The notes under the pieces were generated by a model. The model did no database searches. It was not told where the DNA came from and saw only the letters and a list, made by a program, of their open reading frames with translations. The position numbers were made by a program, and so were the translations under genes. From NCBI GenBank assembly GCA_903848435.1, contig CAINGG010000155.1:1-17724 (forward strand): a stretch of DNA of 17,724 bases. The letters run 5' to 3'. The stretch is from an uncultured Actinomycetes bacterium (GTDB lineage Bacteria > Actinomycetota > Actinomycetes > S36-B12). Positions 14,614-17,724 of the stretch are shown here, in pieces; within the stretch, counting starts at the first letter, position 1, and each line of letters opens with the position of its first letter.

Positions 14614-14811
14614 TCGTTCGGCTGCCCGGCCCCCGGCCCGGTGGTCACGCAAGAGGAACCCGGTTCCCACCTTCCGCCCTCGGGCGTCAGGTCCGCGCAC
14701 GGCCCCGTGGGGCCGAGATCTGCGCATGCCGGCTCCTGCGTCGAGGAGCCCACTCCTCGTGAACGCCGCGTCGGCGAAGGCCGTCGGCGCACGAGCAGTC
14801 GAGGAGGCGCC
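14614..14811 (+). promoter_or_regulatory. Structured infC leader with a possible anti-Shine-Dalgarno switch
   Basis: About 200 bases with no convincing gene but several exact stems. GGCCC/GGGCC closes a 4-base loop at 14701-14714. GGCTCCT (14731-14737) pairs with AGGAGCC (14744-14750). CGAGGAG (14742-14748) pairs with CTCCTCG (14753-14759). CGCCG (14764-14768) pairs with CGGCG (14772-14776). The same CTCCTCG can instead pair with the infC Shine-Dalgarno CGAGGAG (14800-14806), also for 7 pairs. GTCGAGGAG occurs twice, at 14740 and 14798, so two identical sequences compete for one complement. This is the layout of a translational switch. The frame from GTG 14641 into infC runs through all of it but has no family resemblance. 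Confidence 0.5.
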
Positions 14812-15393
14812 ATCAGCGTCGAGCCCCGGATCAATGACAGGATCCGCGTCCCCGAGGTGCGGTTGGTCGGTCCCCAGGGTGAGCAGGTCGGCATCGTTCG
14901 CATCGAAGATGCCCTCCGTCTAGCCCAGGAATCCGATCTCGACCTGGTTGAGGTTGCACCCATGGCGAAGCCGCCCGTGTGCAAGCTCATGGACTACGGC
15001 AAGTTCAAGTACGAAGCCGCCGTCAAGTTGCGCGAGGCGCGCAAGAACCAGGCTCACACCGTCATCAAGGAGATGAAGCTTCGGCCCAAGATCGATCAGC
15101 ATGACTACGACACCAAGAAGGGTCACGTCGTGCGATTCCTCAAGGCCGGCGACAAAGTGAAGATCACGATCATGTTCCGCGGACGAGAGCAGTCCAGGCC
15201 CGAACTCGGCTTCCGGCTGCTGGCCAAGCTCGCGGAGGATGTGCAGGATCTCGGATTCGTCGAGTCGTCCCCCAAGCAGGACGGCCGCAACATGATCATG
15301 GTGCTCGCTCCGCACCGCAGTAAGGCGACCCACGCCCGGGCCGCAGCGCCCCTGGAGATCGACGTCGACGAAGCACTCGTCGCCGAGGCCTAG
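14812..15393 (+). CDS. infC: Translation initiation factor IF-3, AUC start
   Basis: IF-3 keeps 30S subunits free and proofreads start-codon and initiator-tRNA pairing. From the ATC at 14812 the product has 193 residues. The N-domain runs from EPRINDRIRVPEVRL to PPVCKLMDYGKFKYE. The C-domain has IKEMKLRPKIDQHDYD, KKGHVVRFL and VKITIMFRGRE. Homologous proteins begin a few residues before EPRIND, exactly where ATC follows GAGGAGG (14801-14807) by 4 bases. No ATG, GTG or TTG lies nearby in frame. E. coli infC uses AUU, and IF-3 represses its own mRNA by rejecting this codon, so the same loop is expected here. A longer frame from GTG 14641 is rejected. The gene leads the infC-rpmI-rplT operon. Confidence 0.95.
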   Translation: MSVEPRINDRIRVPEVRLVGPQGEQVGIVRIEDALRLAQESDLDLVEVAPMAKPPVCKLMDYGKFKYEAAVKLREARKNQAHTVIKEMKLRPKIDQHDYDTKKGHVVRFLKAGDKVKITIMFRGREQSRPELGFRLLAKLAEDVQDLGFVESSPKQDGRNMIMVLAPHRSKATHARAAAPLEIDVDEALVAEA

Positions 15394-15416
15394 ACCGCAC
15401 GACCGCACGACCGCCC
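15393..15416 (+). repeat. Three tandem 8-base units between infC and rpmI
   Basis: GACCGCAC occurs twice in a row, followed by GACCGCCC. It starts on the last base of the infC stop and ends 9 bases before the rpmI Shine-Dalgarno. Too short to assign a function. Confidence 0.5.
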
Positions 15417-15437
15417 GCCCGACCCGAGAGGACAGCA

Positions 15438-15632
15438 ATGCCGAAGCAGAAGACCCACAGCGGCGCCAAGAAGCGCTTCAAGATCACCGGTTCGGGCAAG
15501 ATCACCCACGAGCAGGCCAATCGCCGCCACCTCCTCGAGGGCAAGTCGAGCAAGCGCACCCGTCGCCTGATGCTCGATGAGACCGTCAAGCCCGCAGATG
15601 TCAAGAAGGTCAAGCGCCTTCTCGCCAAGTGA
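15438..15632 (+). CDS. rpmI: 50S ribosomal protein L35
   Basis: A very basic 64-residue ribosomal protein of the large subunit. It has the family pattern MPKQKTHSGAKKRFKITGSG at the N-terminus, then the Arg/Lys-rich middle (NRRHLLEGKSSKRTRRL) and KKVKRLLAK at the end. The ATG has GAGAGGA upstream (15425-15431). It is the middle gene of the conserved infC-rpmI-rplT operon, 44 bases after infC and 27 before rplT. L35 and L20 levels are set by L20 feedback in E. coli and B. subtilis; I could not identify an L20-binding structure here. Confidence 0.98.
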   Translation: MPKQKTHSGAKKRFKITGSGKITHEQANRRHLLEGKSSKRTRRLMLDETVKPADVKKVKRLLAK

Positions 15633-15659
15633 CCAACCCCACGTCGAAGGAGAACTGAC

Positions 15660-16028
15660 ATGGCACGCGTGAAGAGGGCTGTCAATGCCCACAAGAAGCG
15701 CCGTGAGGTCCTGGAGCAGGCGAGTGGCTACCGGGGTCAGCGTTCGCGGCTCTACCGCAAGGCGAAGGAGCAGGTCACCCACTCGCTCGTCTACGCCTAC
15801 AACGACCGCAAGGATCGCAAGGGCGATTTTCGCCGACTCTGGATCCAGCGCATCAACGCCGCCGTGCGCGCTCGCGGCATGACCTACAACCGATTCATCC
15901 AGGGGCTGAAGGCCGCGGATATCCAGGTCGACCGCCGCATGCTCGCGGAGATGGCGGTGAACGACCCCAAGGCGTTCGACGCCGTGGTCGATATCGCACG
16001 CAAGGCCCTTCCCGCCAGCGCCGCCTGA
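15660..16028 (+). CDS. rplT: 50S ribosomal protein L20
   Basis: An early-assembling large-subunit protein that binds 23S rRNA through a long basic N-terminal extension. The product has 122 residues. Residues 1-60 carry MARVKRAVNAHKKRREVL, ASGYRGQRSRLYRKAKEQV and the DRKGDFRRLWIQRINAA segment. The globular C-domain follows, with MTYNRFIQGLKAADIQVDRR. The ATG has a strong GAAGGAGA at 15646-15653. In other bacteria L20 represses its own operon. The following methyltransferase gene starts 3 bases after its stop and probably shares the transcript. Confidence 0.98.
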   Translation: MARVKRAVNAHKKRREVLEQASGYRGQRSRLYRKAKEQVTHSLVYAYNDRKDRKGDFRRLWIQRINAAVRARGMTYNRFIQGLKAADIQVDRRMLAEMAVNDPKAFDAVVDIARKALPASAA

Positions 16029-16031
16029 CCC

Positions 16032-16850
16032 ATGGTCGACCTCGACCTCACCTCCGCGAAGTCGGAGCGCGTCGTCGAGGTACGCCGGCTCCACGACCGA
16101 AGGCACCGCGAAGAGCGCGGTGCCTTCGTCGTCGAGGGGCCCGCCGGGGTCGAGGCCGCGCTCGCGAGGGGGGTCGCCGAGCTCTACGTCACCCCCGACG
16201 CGGCGTCGCGGCACGGCGACCTCGTGGCCGCGGCGAGGGATGGCGGAGCAAGGGTGTGGCGCGTATCCGACGCGGTCATCGCCGCTATGTCGCAGACCCA
16301 GCAGCCTCAGGGCATCGTCGCCGTGGCGTCCCTCGTGACTGTGCCCCTCGACCAGGTGATTGCCGCATGCGGGCGCCCCGCAGGATGTCTCGTCGTACTC
16401 GACCGTGTCGCTGATCCTGGCAACGCCGGCACCGTGATTCGCACCGCTGACGCGATGGGCGCCGCCGGCGTCGTGTTGACCGAAGGGTCGGTGGATCCGC
16501 ACAACGGCAAGTGCGTGCGCGCCACGGCCGGATCGCTGTTTCACCTGCCGATGGCAGCAGATGTTCCCCTGAACGACATCGTCCGATCCGTGCGCGAGTC
16601 CGGCATCCTCCTTGTCGTGGCCGATGCGCACGGCGCGGTCGAGCTTGGCACGATGGGTGCCGACGCGGTGCTCAACGGACGTATCGCCTGGGTCTTCGGC
16701 AATGAGGCTCACGGGGTGCACGCTGACTTTGCGGCGGCTGCGCACGAGTCGATCGCCATTCCGCACTACGGCAGCGCGGAGAGCCTCAATATGGCGGCCG
16801 CAGCGGCGGTCTGCCTCTACGCGACGGCGCGGGCGCAGCGCGGCGGCTAG
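16032..16850 (+). CDS. SpoU/TrmH-family RNA 2'-O-methyltransferase
   Basis: A SAM-dependent RNA ribose methyltransferase of the SPOUT superfamily, 272 residues. The N-terminal part (about 1-100) is the L30e-like RNA-binding domain, with ERGAFVVEGPAGVEAAL. The knotted catalytic domain has motif 1 DPGNAGTVIRTADAMGA (128-144), motif 2 AWVFGNEAHGV (219-229) and motif 3 IPHYGSAESLNMAAA (243-257). Motif 3 contains the Ser-Leu-Asn typical of the family. Copies are often found between rplT and pheS in Actinobacteria, annotated as 23S rRNA methyltransferases. The target nucleotide cannot be read from sequence, so I give no symbol. The ATG lies 3 bases after rplT. Confidence 0.92.
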   Translation: MVDLDLTSAKSERVVEVRRLHDRRHREERGAFVVEGPAGVEAALARGVAELYVTPDAASRHGDLVAAARDGGARVWRVSDAVIAAMSQTQQPQGIVAVASLVTVPLDQVIAACGRPAGCLVVLDRVADPGNAGTVIRTADAMGAAGVVLTEGSVDPHNGKCVRATAGSLFHLPMAADVPLNDIVRSVRESGILLVVADAHGAVELGTMGADAVLNGRIAWVFGNEAHGVHADFAAAAHESIAIPHYGSAESLNMAAAAAVCLYATARAQRGG

Positions 16851-16869
16851 CGCGGCGAGGCCCGGTCGG

Positions 16870-16886
16870 TCGAGCGAGGGGCTCGA
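16870..16886 (+). terminator. Possible hairpin terminator after the rplT-methyltransferase unit
   Basis: TCGAGC (16870-16875) and GCTCGA (16881-16886) form a 6-pair stem around the loop GAGGG, 20 bases after the methyltransferase stop. It has no U-tract. The remaining bases to 16973 hold a weak -10-like GAGAAT (16940-16945) and the next gene's AAGGGG Shine-Dalgarno. Confidence 0.35.
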
Positions 16887-16973
16887 GTGACGCACGTGAC
16901 ACGGGCGTGCCGCAGCGAGTGCCGGGGGCGCACCTGGGGGAGAATGAACGGGTCCGCCACGGAAGGGGCCTCA

Positions 16974-17724
16974 ATGGACTACATCACGCTCCCGGAATTC
17001 GACGAGACCGGTTACGTCGTCCTGGACTCCTATGACCAGGGAGCCGACCCCCAGGAGTGGCTCGACATCGAGTTCGTCGACTGGAAGTCCTCGGGGGAGA
17101 CCCGATTCGCCCCGCTGGCCTCGGCCTACGGCGACCTGGAATGCAACGGCTTCTGGCACCACAATCCCCCCAAGACCGACAAAGACGGCGTGTGGGTGCC
17201 TGCCAACGTCGAGAAGGCACCGCGGCTCAAGGCCCGTGCCGAGGAGCCTGGCGCCAACATCGGGCGCTGCCGCGTGATCGAGCTGCAGCCCAACGAATAC
17301 GTCGACTGCATCTACAACCTGCACCTCGACGACAACAATCGCCTCAATCCCGAGGGCACCGGGTGGATCGTTCGCGGCTTCTTCAATCTCACCGATAACC
17401 CCGACTCCTACATGATCTTGCGCGAGGACCGCGATGATCCCTCGACCGAGTCGCGCATCCCCCTGCCGGCCGGCACTCAGGTCATCATCGACACGCAGCG
17501 GTTGTGGCATGCCGTGTGGCATCCGGGTCCCGAGCCGCGCTACTGCCTCATCACGTCCTGGGAGTCCGGCCCCGAGCTCGCCTCCTACATCCGCGCCCGG
17601 CATCCACGCAGTCGGGTGCCCAATGGACCCCTCAGCCCCGAGGCCATCGACGAGGCTCAGGCCGAGGTTGCCCGGCGCCGCGCCGCGAAGGTGGCTGCCT
17701 CGGGAGCCATGGCCGACGTCATGA
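16974..17724 (+). CDS. Probable 2-oxoglutarate/Fe(II) oxygenase-fold protein, 3' end outside window
   Basis: An open frame of 250 codons that runs off the right edge with no stop. The ATG has AAGGGG (16963-16968) five bases upstream. I cannot name a family with certainty. What is visible fits a double-stranded beta-helix oxygenase of the aspartyl/asparaginyl beta-hydroxylase kind. HLD at 117-119 could be the metal-binding HxD. GWIVRGFFNLTD (130-141) and IPLPAGTQVIIDT (162-174) look like core strands. The distal His would be H179 or H183 in RLWHAVWH, and R189 in EPRYCLIT could bind 2-oxoglutarate. The protein is rich in Trp, Asn and acidic residues, with no signal peptide, and has a charged Ala/Arg tail from about residue 220. 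In many relatives pheS would follow the methyltransferase here. Substrate unknown; a cupin-like non-enzyme is the main alternative. Confidence 0.6.
   Translation, partial: MDYITLPEFDETGYVVLDSYDQGADPQEWLDIEFVDWKSSGETRFAPLASAYGDLECNGFWHHNPPKTDKDGVWVPANVEKAPRLKARAEEPGANIGRCRVIELQPNEYVDCIYNLHLDDNNRLNPEGTGWIVRGFFNLTDNPDSYMILREDRDDPSTESRIPLPAGTQVIIDTQRLWHAVWHPGPEPRYCLITSWESGPELASYIRARHPRSRVPNGPLSPEAIDEAQAEVARRRAAKVAASGAMADVM

Noticed and set aside
14641..14811. N-terminal extension of infC from GTG 14641
   Set aside because: It translates the structured leader, has no resemblance to IF-3, and a Shine-Dalgarno sits correctly before ATC 14812.
14726..14923. 65-codon frame starting with ATG in the infC leader, a possible leader peptide
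   Set aside because: It overlaps infC out of frame for more than 100 bases, has no Shine-Dalgarno and low-complexity composition.
15390..16895. 501-codon minus-strand frame across rpmI, rplT and the methyltransferase
   Set aside because: Lies opposite three confident genes; composition is typical of antisense high-GC frames.
16896..16901. GTGACA as a -35 element for the oxygenase-like gene
   Set aside because: No -10-like hexamer at 16-18 bases spacing; the only AT-rich box, GAGAAT at 16940, is 38 bases away.
1..17724. tRNA genes, rRNA, CRISPR arrays, insertion sequences, attachment sites
   Set aside because: No clover-leaf, spaced repeats, transposase or long terminal repeats were seen; coding genes fill nearly all the window.

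Overview
The window is a dense, almost entirely plus-strand stretch of a high-GC actinobacterial chromosome. The lineage is inferred from four things. The gene order pyrF-mihF-gmk-rpoZ-coaBC-metK-priA is actinobacterial. There is a mycobacterial-type integration host factor and a PriA that has lost its helicase motifs. A SAM-IV riboswitch, a class known mainly from Actinobacteria, precedes metK. GTG starts are frequent, with GTGA/ATGA overlaps between neighbours. I cannot name a genus. The PyrF is of the E. coli-like type I, unlike the type II enzyme I recall from Streptomyces and Mycobacterium.

Layout. 1-1128: end of pyrF, mihF and gmk, overlapping one another. 1198-2717: rpoZ and coaBC; coaBC appears to start at a CTG codon that overlaps the rpoZ stop. 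2741-4090: promoter, SAM-IV riboswitch and metK. 4139-8935: priA, def, fmt and rsmB (replication restart, N-terminal formylation and deformylation, 16S rRNA methylation). 8961-12986: rpe and a full riboflavin set, ribD-ribE-ribBA-ribH. 12996-14108: hisE and hisG. 14111-14563: an SseB-domain protein. 14602-16850: promoter, structured leader, infC (AUC start), rpmI, rplT and a SpoU-family RNA methyltransferase. 16974 to the right edge: a probable 2-oxoglutarate/Fe(II) oxygenase-fold protein, cut off by the window.

How the genes fit together. Ribulose 5-phosphate, interconverted by Rpe, is a substrate of the DHBP synthase half of RibBA; the RibA half uses GTP, and Gmk supplies guanine nucleotides. 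CoaBC makes 4'-phosphopantetheine and MetK makes SAM, the donor used by RsmB and the SpoU methyltransferase. Fmt and Def act at opposite ends of formyl-methionine use. IF3, L35 and L20 form the classical translation operon. Most of the window is core housekeeping. There are no mobile elements, CRISPR arrays, tRNAs or rRNAs.

The points most worth a second look are the possible anti-Shine-Dalgarno switch in the infC leader, the CTG start of coaBC, the SAM-IV/metK arrangement, leaderless-looking GTG starts (two of the candidate -10 elements contain the preceding gene's TAG stop), and the oxygenase-like gene after the ribosomal-protein operon.
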